The notes beneath the pieces are model-generated. The model was given only the letters and a program-made list of their open reading frames with translations, was not told where the DNA came from and searched no databases. Shown piece after piece: positions 34,517 through 42,960 of a DNA stretch of 64,000 bases. The stretch is from the NCBI RefSeq assembly GCF_030954495.1, contig NZ_JAVHUW010000083.1:248001-312000 (forward strand), read 5' to 3'. Origin of the DNA: Candidatus Desulfosporosinus nitrosoreducens (GTDB taxonomy: Bacteria; Bacillota; Desulfitobacteriia; Desulfitobacteriales; Desulfitobacteriaceae). The position numbers and the translations under genes are program-made. How positions within the stretch are numbered: position 1 is the first letter of the stretch; the number at the start of each line of letters is the position of its first letter.

Positions 34517-35203
34517 ATGCACAAGATATTGGTTGTTGACGATGAAACAAGAATTCGTGATGTCATCAAAGAATATGCGGAATTTGAGGGAAATTTAGTA
34601 ACAGAGGCCTGTGACGGCATGGAAGCCGTAAACATATGCAAGACTCAGGATTTCGACGTTATTGTTATGGATGTTATGATGCCTAAACTTGACGGTTTCT
34701 CAGCCTGCAAGGAAATAAAGAAATTTAAAGATATTCCGGTCTTGATGCTTTCCGCCAGAGGTGAAGAATACGATAAATTATTCGGTTTTGAAATCGGCAT
34801 TGATGATTATGTGGTAAAACCTTTTTCGCCCAAAGAATTAATGGCCAGAATCAATGTCATCATAAGCAGGAACCTGAGCAAAGAGCCGGCGGCGGTCAAC
34901 AATAGCACGTTGAAATTTGCTGGCCTTGAGGTAGACATTGCCGGAAGAAATGTCTATGTCGACGGAGAAAAGGCAGAGCTAACTCCCAAAGAATATGAAC
35001 TTCTTTTTTATCTTGTTAAAAATAAAAATCTGGCACTCTCCCGCAATAAGCTCCTTAGCGACGTATGGGGGTATGACTTTACAGGAGATGACAGGACGGT
35101 GGACACGCACATAAAAATGCTGAGAAACAGTATTGGCAAATACAGAGATTTTATTGTCACTTTACGTGGGGTGGGCTACAAATTTCAATTCGCTGAAAGT
35201 TGA
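34517..35203 (+). CDS. OmpR/PhoB-family response regulator
   Basis: 228 residues from the ATG at 34517, six bases after CGGAGG; the longer frame from 34466 lacks a site. The receiver domain has DDE at 8-10, phospho-acceptor Asp52 (VMDVMMPKLDG) and the later Thr/Ser-Lys positions (LSARG, VVKPFSPKEL). The C-terminal winged helix has LTPKEYELLFYLVKN and RTVDTHIKMLRNSIG...VTLRGVGYKF. The histidine kinase follows after 54 bases and an ABC exporter after that, the usual Firmicute layout in which the pair controls the exporter. Confidence 0.94.
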   Translation: MHKILVVDDETRIRDVIKEYAEFEGNLVTEACDGMEAVNICKTQDFDVIVMDVMMPKLDGFSACKEIKKFKDIPVLMLSARGEEYDKLFGFEIGIDDYVVKPFSPKELMARINVIISRNLSKEPAAVNNSTLKFAGLEVDIAGRNVYVDGEKAELTPKEYELLFYLVKNKNLALSRNKLLSDVWGYDFTGDDRTVDTHIKMLRNSIGKYRDFIVTLRGVGYKFQFAES

Positions 35204-35257
35204 AAGTTTGCCTTTCCCTTCGGAAGGGATAAGCATCTGGATAAAAGGGTGGTAACT

Positions 35258-36691
35258 GTGCGGCTCAAATTTGATCATAAAAGTATTGTCTATAAGATGT
35301 GGCTCTATTTCTTCCTCTTTGCGATCTTAATCCTGAGCGTTTTATGGCTTTTGCAAATTGTCTTATTAAAAAACTACTATCAGGGCATGAAAACCCGTGA
35401 AATATTAAGCATGGCGAACGCCTTGAAAAGCAAGTATGGGCAAACTGATTTTGACAATACGATCCAACAATATTCTTATAATAATAATTTAATTATTATG
35501 GTGACAGATACGGCGGGGAATATCGAGCTTTCGACGGATTCCTTTGGAGGTGGCCCTCCTGCCCAGCAAAGTATGGGTCTGAACAGAATTCTGCCGGCGA
35601 ATAATTATGAACAGCTCAGAGATCAACTTTTGAAAAGCGGCAAATCTGAACTTTATTTTAATGTTCAGAATACACGTCTCAAAGGACTGATGCTGGAATA
35701 TGGAGCATTATTGACAGACACGACCGGGAAAAAAGCCATTCTTTATATTATCGCTCCCCTTGATCCCATTGATTCCACCATTGCGGTTCTAAAAAATCAA
35801 CTTATTTATGTTTCTATCATTATTCTGCTGATTGCTTTTTTTATTGCCCTGTTTATTTCCAGAAGGTTTTCCAAACCGATTGAAATGCTTACGAGCTCAG
35901 CTAAGGAGCTGGCAAAGGGCAATTACGATATTGTATTTGTAAAAGGAAGCTATAGCGAAATCGACCAATTGGCGTCAACTCTTAATTATGCAACCAGAGA
36001 GCTTTCTCAAACGGAAAATTTGCGCAAGGATTTAATCGCTAATGTTTCTCATGATCTGCGGACCCCGCTGACTATGATTAAAGCTTATGCTGAAATGCTG
36101 CGGGACATTTCCTGGAAAGATGAGCACAAAAGAGAAATCCATGCCAATGTTATCATTGAAGAAGCGGACAGGCTTTCGGGCTTGGTCAATGACATGTTGG
36201 ATCTCTCCAAAATCCAGTCGGGAACTGAAAAAATTGTGTTTAATACCTTCAATATCTCCCAAACAGTATCAAGTATCTTAAAACGCTTTCATATTTTAGT
36301 CGAGCGGGACGGTTATGAATTTATCTGTTCATGTGCGGACAATGCCGTGGTCAATGCTGACGAGAAAAGAATAGAACAGGTTATTTATAACTTAATAAGT
36401 AATGCCGTCAATTACACGGGAAATAATAAACAGATCAAAATAAGCCTCGAAATTTCAGATGATCAGGTTCGCTTTGCAGTGACGGACACCGGCAAAGGGA
36501 TACCGAAGGATAAACTTGAAACAATCTGGGAGCGTTATTATAAAGCGTCGGAAACCCATAAAAGGCCGGTCATTGGAACAGGCTTAGGTCTTTCCATCGT
36601 CAAAAACATTTTAGAGGCTCATCAAGCAAATTATGGGGTGGACAGTACGATTAACCAAGGCAGTACCTTTTGGTTTGAGCTTAAAAAATAA
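35258..36691 (+). CDS. Membrane sensor histidine kinase (partner of the OmpR-type regulator)
   Basis: 478 residues from the GTG at 35258, five bases after GGGTGG; a GTG at 35249 overlaps that site. Helices lie near 14-34 and 181-203 and enclose an outer sensor domain of about 145 residues. HAMP follows, then the HisKA H-box VSHDLRTPLTMIKAYAEML and the ATPase boxes NLISNAVNYTG (N), DTGKGIPKD (G1) and GTGLGLSIV (G2). All catalytic motifs are intact. The outer domain has no family I recognise. A terminator separates it from the ABC permease gene. Confidence 0.93.
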   Translation: MRLKFDHKSIVYKMWLYFFLFAILILSVLWLLQIVLLKNYYQGMKTREILSMANALKSKYGQTDFDNTIQQYSYNNNLIIMVTDTAGNIELSTDSFGGGPPAQQSMGLNRILPANNYEQLRDQLLKSGKSELYFNVQNTRLKGLMLEYGALLTDTTGKKAILYIIAPLDPIDSTIAVLKNQLIYVSIIILLIAFFIALFISRRFSKPIEMLTSSAKELAKGNYDIVFVKGSYSEIDQLASTLNYATRELSQTENLRKDLIANVSHDLRTPLTMIKAYAEMLRDISWKDEHKREIHANVIIEEADRLSGLVNDMLDLSKIQSGTEKIVFNTFNISQTVSSILKRFHILVERDGYEFICSCADNAVVNADEKRIEQVIYNLISNAVNYTGNNKQIKISLEISDDQVRFAVTDTGKGIPKDKLETIWERYYKASETHKRPVIGTGLGLSIVKNILEAHQANYGVDSTINQGSTFWFELKK

Positions 36692-36735
36692 ATAAAAAAA
36701 GGCTATGTTCAATGAACTTTAAACAATGAACGTTA

Positions 36736-36766
36736 CGTGTGGTCTCAGACCACGCTTTTTTATTTT
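36736..36766 (+). terminator. Intrinsic terminator after the two-component genes
   Basis: GTGGTC at 36739-36744 and GACCAC at 36748-36753 with flanking C-G pairs form a short stem followed by GCTTTTTTATTTT. Confidence 0.75.
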
Positions 36767-36775
36767 CATGTACTT

Positions 36776-36793
36776 TTACGTTCACGAACATAA
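36776..36793. promoter_or_regulatory. Inverted repeat upstream of the ABC exporter genes
   Basis: TTACGTTC at 36776-36783 and GAACATAA at 36786-36793 form an imperfect 8-bp dyad (7 of 8) about 65 bases before the permease start. It is a candidate site for the neighbouring OmpR-type regulator, although such regulators usually prefer direct repeats. Confidence 0.35.
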
Positions 36794-36857
36794 AACTATC
36801 ACAAACAAAGCTTAATATAAGCCAGTAATCAAATTCAAAAAAGGAGCGATTTAAAGA

Positions 36858-38369
36858 ATGTATATTTTCAAAAATGCTTTAAAAAGCATGTCCAGATCTA
36901 AAGGAAGAAATGTCCTGATAGGAATCATAGTTCTGGTCATCGCTGTTGCCAGCTGTGTGGCCTTAAGCATCAGGAATTCGGCCAATGAAATTGTCGCTAA
37001 TCAGAAAGCAAGTTTTGACATTACGGCAACGATCGGTTTGGACCGCAGTGCTTTAATGAAACAGGCTCAGTCAAGCGGCACAAACATGCAAGATCTAAGC
37101 CTTCCGGATGCTCTAACCTTGACTGAACTGAAAAATTACGCTGATTCGCAGTATGTCAAAAGCCTGACCTATTCTTTGACAACTTCCATGAATTCGAGTG
37201 ATATAACGGCGGTGTCCAACAACACGTCAAGCGGTTCCTCTTCTAATACCACCTCTACCACCTCAAAGGCAGCCGGCGGAGCTGCAATGCCAAGTATGGC
37301 AAGCTTTGTCAACAAATCACAGGGAGATTTCCGGGTAATCGGTTACAGTTCAACCTCAGCCATGAGCGATTTTGTCAACGGAACTTATAAGATCACTTCC
37401 GGGTCAATGTTCAGTGACAGTGACACGACGAATGCTGCTGTAATTAGTGACGAGCTGGCACAGGCCAATAATCTTACCGTTGGCAGCAAGTTTACACTGA
37501 CGAACCCCAATGACTCGACCCAGGCCGATGAATTTACAGTTACAGGAATTTATACGGATACCTCAAGCAGCGACGGTTCACAAATGAATCTCTTTTCCAA
37601 TGCCGCCAATCAGATTATCACCGACTACACTGCGGTCAACAACATTGTTACAGCCTCGGCGGCTAATGATGACACTAAGTTGAATTCCCAGCTGACTTCA
37701 AGCTTTAGCTTAAAGAGCGCGGACGATGTCGCCGCCTTTAAAGCGGAGCTTACCGCTAAAGGATTGAATCAGGATTATACTGTCAGTACAAATGCGGACA
37801 GCTTTACTCAAAGCGTTGCCCCGCTGAACAATCTCAGCCATTTTGCCACGATATTCCTCGTTCTGGTCTTGGGCATTGGCGCCATTGTCCTGGTAGTTCT
37901 CAATATGATCAACATCAGAGAAAGAAAATATGAAGTCGGAGTGCTCAGAGCAATTGGCATGAAAAAAGGCAAAGTGGCCCTGCAGTTTATAGCCGAGCTT
38001 TTCATGGTAACGTTTTTGGCCTTGGGTATAGGTGCCGGAATAGGCGCGGCAGCCTCCGTACCGACAGCTAATTATATGCTGCAAAATGAAATAAGCACGA
38101 CTCAGGCTCAGCAATCACAAGTACAACAAAATTTCGGCAGGTCGGATGGTGGTAATGCGGCAGTTCAAGGCGGAGGCGGCAGCATAGGCGGTTTCTTCGG
38201 AACAGCTAAGAGTGCCAGCTATGTCAACCAGATTAACGCGGTCATCGACGGTCAGGTACTGTTGGAAATAGCGGGTATTGGGATCTTGCTCGTCCTTTTG
38301 AGCAGCGGTATGTCCATGATCTTTATCTCACGCTATGAACCGCTGAAAATTTTAAGCAATTTATCTTAA
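36858..38369 (+). CDS. FtsX/MacB-type ABC transporter permease
   Basis: 503 residues. Helix 1 is near 19-38, and a large outer MacB-like domain spans about 50-320, with a Ser/Thr/Asn-rich low-complexity insert (NTSSGSSSNTTSTTS). The FtsX core has three helices: TIFLVLVLGIGAIVLVVLNMI with the following INIRERKYEVGVLRAIGM, then FMVTFLALGIGAGIGAA, then IAGIGILLVLLSSGMS. A Gly/Gln-rich loop lies before the last helix. AAGGAG stands 11 bases before the ATG. The ATPase gene follows after 14 bases. In Firmicutes such pairs behind a two-component system often handle antimicrobial peptides or envelope lipids; the substrate is not known here. Confidence 0.9.
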   Translation: MYIFKNALKSMSRSKGRNVLIGIIVLVIAVASCVALSIRNSANEIVANQKASFDITATIGLDRSALMKQAQSSGTNMQDLSLPDALTLTELKNYADSQYVKSLTYSLTTSMNSSDITAVSNNTSSGSSSNTTSTTSKAAGGAAMPSMASFVNKSQGDFRVIGYSSTSAMSDFVNGTYKITSGSMFSDSDTTNAAVISDELAQANNLTVGSKFTLTNPNDSTQADEFTVTGIYTDTSSSDGSQMNLFSNAANQIITDYTAVNNIVTASAANDDTKLNSQLTSSFSLKSADDVAAFKAELTAKGLNQDYTVSTNADSFTQSVAPLNNLSHFATIFLVLVLGIGAIVLVVLNMINIRERKYEVGVLRAIGMKKGKVALQFIAELFMVTFLALGIGAGIGAAASVPTANYMLQNEISTTQAQQSQVQQNFGRSDGGNAAVQGGGGSIGGFFGTAKSASYVNQINAVIDGQVLLEIAGIGILLVLLSSGMSMIFISRYEPLKILSNLS

Positions 38370-38383
38370 GGGAGGAAAAGAAA

Positions 38384-39043
38384 ATGAGCATATTAACTAT
38401 TGAACATTTATATTATTCCTATGACAACGGCAAAACTCCGGTGCTTAAAGATGCTAATTTTGAATTTGAAAAGGGCCAAACTTATGCTATCGTCGGAAAA
38501 TCCGGTGCGGGAAAAACCACGCTGCTTTCCTTAATTTCCGGTCTGGACCGAAGCAGTGACGGCAAGATTCTCTATGACGGCAGGGATATAACTAAAATTG
38601 ATCGCGAGAAGTACCGGAGTCAAAATATCGGGGTGATTTTCCAAAGTTTTAATCTGCTGCGTCATCTGACGGCTTTAGAAAATGTTATTTTATCGATGGA
38701 TGTTGCAGGCGTGAAGGTCAAGGACAAGAAACAGCACGCTTTGGAAATGCTCAGAAAGGTCGAACTTAATGAGGAAAAAGCAAATAGGCGCATCCTGAAG
38801 CTTTCCGGCGGAGAACAACAGCGGGTGGCCATTGCCAGGGCACTTTCCTATAATCCGGATATTATCATTGCCGATGAGCCGACAGGCAATCTTGACAGCA
38901 GAACGGAAATGGAAGTTATGAAAATTCTCAAAGGCCTTGCCTCTGATGACGGCAAGTGCGTGATCATCGTTACGCACTCACCGAGCGTATCGCAAAATGT
39001 TGATATTGTGTACGAGTTGCAGCCTCTCATTAAGAGTGCTTAG
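38384..39043 (+). CDS. ABC transporter ATP-binding protein (MacB/LolD type)
   Basis: 219 residues with a complete ATPase set: Walker A GKSGAGKTT, Q-loop VIFQSFNLL, signature LSGGEQQRVAIARAL, Walker B IIIADEPTGNLD and the switch His in VTHSPS. Length and motifs place it with MacB/LolD/BceA-type exporters that pair with FtsX permeases. GGGAGG precedes the ATG and it follows the permease gene by 14 bases. Confidence 0.95.
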   Translation: MSILTIEHLYYSYDNGKTPVLKDANFEFEKGQTYAIVGKSGAGKTTLLSLISGLDRSSDGKILYDGRDITKIDREKYRSQNIGVIFQSFNLLRHLTALENVILSMDVAGVKVKDKKQHALEMLRKVELNEEKANRRILKLSGGEQQRVAIARALSYNPDIIIADEPTGNLDSRTEMEVMKILKGLASDDGKCVIIVTHSPSVSQNVDIVYELQPLIKSA

Positions 39044-39140
39044 TTCATTGTTGATTTGCAGGGCATTAATTTTAGAAGAGACACAATTAAAGCTATAAAT
39101 TTAGTAGCCTTAAACTTATACGTTTTTTAAAGTTTGGTAG

Positions 39141-39185
39141 AAGCCGTTTGCTTTGTTGAGATTATGAAGCAAACGGTTTCTTTCT
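39141..39185 (+). terminator. Intrinsic terminator after the ABC exporter
   Basis: AAGCCGTTTGCTT at 39141-39153 pairs with AAGCAAACGGTTT at 39167-39179, followed by CTTTCT. Confidence 0.75.
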
Positions 39186-39250
39186 GGATCAACTAAGAGG
39201 AAAATATTGCTTAGTTTTCTGCTTGAAGATATACTCTATTTATTAAGCAT

Positions 39251-39383
39251 TTTTATCCGCTGACTAGTCCGCGCTAAGGCTCCCGCTTCGGCAAGCGGTC
39301 AGTTAAGAGCGGCTAAGTCCCTGGATAAGGGCGACTAAGATTCAGATGGAGTTAAAACTCCACCTGAATCAAGTCTTCTTTAT
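39251..39383 (+). repeat. 133-bp structured repeat, copy 1
   Basis: Identical in length and very similar in sequence to 40921-41053. It folds into two hairpins. Hairpin 1 runs 39253-39328 with nested stems TTATCC/GGATAA, GACT/AGTC, CCGCGCT/AGAGCGG, GGCT/AGTT and CCGCTT/AAGCGG closed by CGGC. Hairpin 2 runs 39333-39375 with GACT/AGTC, GATTCAG/CTGAATC and TGGAG/CTCCA around TTAAAA. It lies 80 bases upstream of the MFS gene. No transposase is near. Function unknown. Confidence 0.85.
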
Positions 39384-39462
39384 CTGGGCTACAACTCCAC
39401 AACTGCGCTTGAAATGAGAAAATATGGTGGGCGCTTGAAAATAAACGCCAACCTGGAGAGAG

Positions 39463-40695
39463 GTGTCGAGTGAGATTAGCAACTTGACGGTATTGCAGAA
39501 TAAATCCTTGCTGTTATTAATGACCTCCCGTGTAGCTAATACGTTGGCTTTCCAAATGTTGACCGTTGCCGTAGGATGGCAGATGTATTCTTTGACCCAA
39601 TCAGCCTTTTACCTCGGCCTCGTCGGACTTATTCAATTTTTGCCCATGATTCTCTTGACCCTTGTGGTTGGGCATGTAGCCGACCGCTGGGACCGGAAAT
39701 TAATTATTTTCTCAAGCCAGCTGGTTGAAGCGGCGGCTGTCCTGTCGCTGGCTTTTGGCTGTTATCATGGCTGGATTAACAAAGAAAGCATCCTTTTCAT
39801 CATCTTTTGCATAGGAGCTGCCAATTCTTTTCAAGGTCCGCCCATGCAGGCTTTGCTGCCTAATGTTGTAGAAGAGGAAGTTTTTCCCCGGGCGGCGGCT
39901 TTGGTGGCCTCCACCTCTCAGTTTGCGGTGATTATCGGGCCCGGATTGGGGGGAATACTCTATGCGTTGGGACCGGGAGTTGTGTACAGCCTGACGGGAA
40001 CTTTAATATTTATATCGAGTATTCTGATCCTGTTTATTTCTGTAAGGAAGGAACAAGTAAAAACGGAATCCAAAAGTTTGAAAACCTTATTTGCGGGCAT
40101 ATCCTTTATCAAAAGCAGGCCGGTCATACTTGGGGCCATTTCCCTTGATTTGTTTGCCGTTCTTTTTGGCGGCGCCACTGCCTTGCTGCCGATTTATGCC
40201 AGTAAAATACTGAATATCGGCTCCTTCGGACTGGGGATTTTGCGTTCGGCCCCGGCCGTCGGTGCTCTTTTGATGTCAGCCATTCTGGCCAGATACCCTC
40301 TTAAGAAAAATGTCGGCCGTACCATGTTTACCGCCGTAATATTCTTTGGCCTGGCAACTGTCCTCTTTTCCTTATCAACGTCTTACCTGCTATCAATTTT
40401 GGCGCTCTTTATCTTAGGCGCTTCCGATGTGATAAGTGTTGTGATTCGTTCGACCTTTGTGCAGATGGAAACTCCGGATACTATGCGGGGGCGGGTCAGT
40501 TCTGTAAATATGCTGTTTATCGGTACTTCCAATCAGCTGGGTGAGTTTGAATCCGGGCTTACAGCCTCTTGGTTCGGTGCCGTACCCGCCGTACTTATAG
40601 GGGGTATTGGGACAATAGTTGTGGCCTTTCTGTGGATGAAATTGTTTCCCGATCTGTTGCACATAGATAAACTTGAATTCAGAAAGAGCAGTTGA
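39463..40695 (+). CDS. MFS transporter, EntS/DHA3-like exporter family
   Basis: 410 residues with about 12 hydrophobic helices. The loop between helices 2 and 3 has the MFS signature variant VGHVADRWDRKLIIF; FQGPPMQALLPNVV and RGRVSSVNMLFIG are typical of the EntS/macrolide-efflux (DHA3) group. Translation starts at a GTG directly after GGAGAGAG, with unusually short spacing. It lies between two copies of the 133-bp repeat and ends before a perfect terminator, so it is probably a single transcription unit. Substrate unknown. Confidence 0.88.
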   Translation: MSSEISNLTVLQNKSLLLLMTSRVANTLAFQMLTVAVGWQMYSLTQSAFYLGLVGLIQFLPMILLTLVVGHVADRWDRKLIIFSSQLVEAAAVLSLAFGCYHGWINKESILFIIFCIGAANSFQGPPMQALLPNVVEEEVFPRAAALVASTSQFAVIIGPGLGGILYALGPGVVYSLTGTLIFISSILILFISVRKEQVKTESKSLKTLFAGISFIKSRPVILGAISLDLFAVLFGGATALLPIYASKILNIGSFGLGILRSAPAVGALLMSAILARYPLKKNVGRTMFTAVIFFGLATVLFSLSTSYLLSILALFILGASDVISVVIRSTFVQMETPDTMRGRVSSVNMLFIGTSNQLGEFESGLTASWFGAVPAVLIGGIGTIVVAFLWMKLFPDLLHIDKLEFRKSS

Positions 40696-40740
40696 TTTAG
40701 AACCGGCTGCCAAATTTGCTTACCGGCCCAATGTTTGTTG

Positions 40741-40771
40741 CCCTGCGGTTTTTGTTGACCGCAGGGTTTTT
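40741..40771 (+). terminator. Intrinsic terminator after the MFS gene
   Basis: A perfect 9-bp stem (CCCTGCGGT, ACCGCAGGG) with an 8-base loop is followed by TTTTT. Confidence 0.92.
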
Positions 40772-40920
40772 AATGATTTAAGCAAAATGTTAATTTGCTC
40801 AAGAAAAAATGAGCAGATTTTTCAAGAATACGAGAGATCCTTGGAGGATTTACTAGAAATTGGTTGAACTTTAATTGGGAATATAGTGTAGAATATAGAT
40901 ATTTGATGAATAAATGATTT

Positions 40921-41053
40921 TTTTATCCGTTGACTAATCCGCTCTAAGACTCCCGCTTTGGCAAGCGGTGAGTCAAGAGCGGCTAAGTCCCTGGATAAGT
41001 GCGACTAGGATTCAGATGGAGTTAAAACTCCGCCTGAATCAAGTCTTCTTTAT
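40921..41053 (+). repeat. 133-bp structured repeat, copy 2
   Basis: Second full copy. Hairpin 1 spans 40923-40998 with all nested stems perfect (TTATCC/GGATAA, GACT/AGTC, CCGCTCT/AGAGCGG, GACT/AGTC, CCGCTT/AAGCGG, loop TGGC). Hairpin 2 spans 41003-41045. Differences from copy 1 mostly keep pairing through G-U wobbles (GACT/AGTC here, GGCT/AGTT there; CTCCG here, CTCCA there). It ends 14 bases before the ATG of the NAGPA gene at 41068, so if transcribed it forms that gene's leader. The interval 40772-40920 shows nothing else. Confidence 0.87.
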
Positions 41054-41067
41054 AAAACGGAGGCAAT

Positions 41068-42114
41068 ATGAGCAATACAGGGATTTCTAGGTCTTCCCCC
41101 CCGGCGCCTCAGCCAAGACCCGGTAGAAAACCTGCCGGCATCTATTACTATAGCCGCAGGAAAAAAAGGATCAGGCAGCTCCTGGCAGGAATCATCAGCC
41201 TTTTTTTGGTTTTCAGCTTGTGCTTTTTAGGATTTTTATATGTCCCTATCCAACCCTTCGAAATGCTGCGGGAATTGTGGGTGACGAGTGCCATGACGAC
41301 AATGAGTCACCAATACCTGGCGACCAGTTTGTTCAGTCAAGCAGAGATACAACAGATAATGGACAATAACAAAGCGGCGGATTTGGGAAACTCTCATCCC
41401 TCGGCCGTCAAGACTCAGGGAACTGACAAGGACAGCGGAATCGAACTTATTGATATCAGTCAAAAAGGTTTTAAAGGTTATTTGCTCAAAGTAAAAGATC
41501 CCGAGCGTGTAAAAGTTGCTGCGACACGTTATCTTGGCCAAGTAGGAGAAAAAGCTGAGGATATCGCCAAGGAGAACGGAGCAAGCGCCGTCATTAACGG
41601 AGGGGTGTTTGATGATCCCCAGGGTACCGGCAATGGCGGCCAACCGTTAGGCATCCTCATCTCGGAGGGCCGTATTCTCTATAAAGACTCGGCCTCCTCC
41701 TTCGATATCATTGGCCTGAATCAGGATAATGTGTTGGTTCTGGGGCACTATACCCTGAGCCAAATCAAACAAATGGGAATCAGAGACGCCGTCACTTTCA
41801 GCCCCTTCCTGGTTGTAGACGGGAAACCGGCAATTACCCACGGAGACGGGGGCTGGGGTATTGCCCCAAGAACGGCAATAGGCCAGACAAAGGACGGCAG
41901 TATTTTGATGCTGGTCATTGATGGGCGTCAGCTTGGTTCTCTAGGCGCGACTCTGAAAGATGTACAGGATATTATGCTCCAATACGGTGCTTATAATGTG
42001 GCCAATCTTGACGGTGGTGCTTCCACAGTTCTATACTACGATGGTAAGATCGTCAATCATCCATCGAGCCAATACGGTGAACGGTCTATCCCTTCCTTTT
42101 TTATCGTCAAATAA
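41068..42114 (+). CDS. Membrane-anchored phosphodiester glycosidase family protein (NAGPA), third paralogue
   Basis: 348 residues. A Pro/Arg-rich cytoplasmic start (SSPPAPQPRPGRKPAG) precedes one helix near 39-60 and an outer NAGPA domain from about residue 128, with VINGGVFDDPQGTGNG, GIAPRTAIGQ and VANLDGGASTV. The first motif has GGVFDD where the two paralogues near 4 kb have GGFYDP. The ATG is preceded by ACGGAGG, right after repeat copy 2. The DNA glycosylase gene follows after 21 bases. Likely acts on an envelope glycan; the substrate is not known. Confidence 0.86.
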   Translation: MSNTGISRSSPPAPQPRPGRKPAGIYYYSRRKKRIRQLLAGIISLFLVFSLCFLGFLYVPIQPFEMLRELWVTSAMTTMSHQYLATSLFSQAEIQQIMDNNKAADLGNSHPSAVKTQGTDKDSGIELIDISQKGFKGYLLKVKDPERVKVAATRYLGQVGEKAEDIAKENGASAVINGGVFDDPQGTGNGGQPLGILISEGRILYKDSASSFDIIGLNQDNVLVLGHYTLSQIKQMGIRDAVTFSPFLVVDGKPAITHGDGGWGIAPRTAIGQTKDGSILMLVIDGRQLGSLGATLKDVQDIMLQYGAYNVANLDGGASTVLYYDGKIVNHPSSQYGERSIPSFFIVK

Positions 42115-42135
42115 TTGCTTGAGGGAGTAAGAGCG

Positions 42136-42807
42136 ATGGATTCCACGGATAAATCCCGACCCGTCTTTGTCTATGGGCAAAAAGAAATCGATCATCTCAA
42201 ACGTAAAGACAAAAAACTGGGCGCAGCGATCGACAGGATTGGTCTGATCCAGCGCGAAATAACGCCGGACCCTTTTAGCGCTTTAGTTTCCAGCATTGTC
42301 AGCCAACAGATTTCCGGCAAAGCGGCAGAAACGGTTTGGAACAGATTGCGTCTCCTGCTGAATGAACGGAAATCTGCTGAGCTTACTCTTGATCAGGGAA
42401 GCAGTTCCCCCAATATTACACCCGCAAGCGTTGCTCAGGCGAGTCTTGCGGACATTAAAGCTTGTGGGATGTCGGAACGGAAGGCAGGTTATATCAAAGG
42501 GATAGCGGAGGCGGCGCTTGTGGGAGTTGTGGATTTTTCTGAACTTCACACTCTGACGGATCAAGAAATTATTTTGAAATTATCCGCTTTGCGCGGTGTC
42601 GGTGTTTGGACTGCCGAAATGCTCCTGATTTTTTCCCTGAACCGCTTAAATGTACTCAGCTATAAAGATCTGGCTATCTGCCGGGGCATGATGAATTTAT
42701 ATGGTCACAAGGAGCTTGCGCCAGAAAGGTTTGAACGCTACCGCCGGAGGTATTCTCCTTACTGTTCGGTGGCATCGCTGTATCTGTGGGCTTTATCCGC
42801 TGACTAA
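42136..42807 (+). CDS. DNA-3-methyladenine glycosylase, HhH-GPD superfamily
   Basis: 223 residues from the ATG at 42136, eight bases after GAGGGAG; a TTG at 42115 is less likely. Motifs of the AlkA-like family are IVSQQISGKAAETVWNRL, the helix-hairpin-helix LSALRGVGVWTAEMLLIF, and NVLSYKDLAICRGM with the catalytic Asp, then YCSVASLYLWAL at the end. It would excise alkylated purines. There is no Fe-S Cys cluster, which speaks against endonuclease III. The last codons, LSAD and the stop, lie inside repeat copy 3, so the repeat has supplied the gene's 3' end. Confidence 0.88.
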   Translation: MDSTDKSRPVFVYGQKEIDHLKRKDKKLGAAIDRIGLIQREITPDPFSALVSSIVSQQISGKAAETVWNRLRLLLNERKSAELTLDQGSSSPNITPASVAQASLADIKACGMSERKAGYIKGIAEAALVGVVDFSELHTLTDQEIILKLSALRGVGVWTAEMLLIFSLNRLNVLSYKDLAICRGMMNLYGHKELAPERFERYRRRYSPYCSVASLYLWALSAD

Positions 42808-42845
42808 GCCGCTCTAAGACTCCCGCTTTGGTAAGCGGTGAGTTT
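42792..42845 (+). repeat. 133-bp structured repeat, copy 3 (truncated)
   Basis: Only the 5' half is present: TTATCC, GACT, CCGCTCT, GACT, CCGCTT and the closing AAGCGG, after which similarity stops at GTGAGT. It overlaps the last codons of the glycosylase gene. The lost 3' half is followed by a separate small hairpin (GTTTTAC/GTAAAAC, 42842-42858). Confidence 0.8.
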
Positions 42846-42883
42846 TACGCTGTAAAACAGAGTTTTCGTTTAATGTGGAATTA

Positions 42884-42923
42884 TGTCGAATGAATTGAAT
42901 TCTCCCGCTAATTAAGGTAAGAT
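42884..42923 (+). promoter_or_regulatory. Promoter with possible Spo0A box before the Spo0E-like gene
   Basis: TTGAAT at 42895-42900 and TAAGAT at 42918-42923 are 17 bp apart. TGTCGAA, a match to the 0A box, lies at 42884-42890 directly upstream of the -35. A 7-mer can occur by chance; the position and the downstream gene make it plausible. Confidence 0.45.
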
Positions 42924-42960
42924 GTTGTCAAGAAATAAGGAATAGACTTGGGGGGATAGA

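Noticed and set aside
39251..41053. 133-bp repeats as an insertion sequence pair or composite transposon
   Set aside because: They are in direct orientation, have no transposase, no terminal inverted repeats and no visible target duplications.
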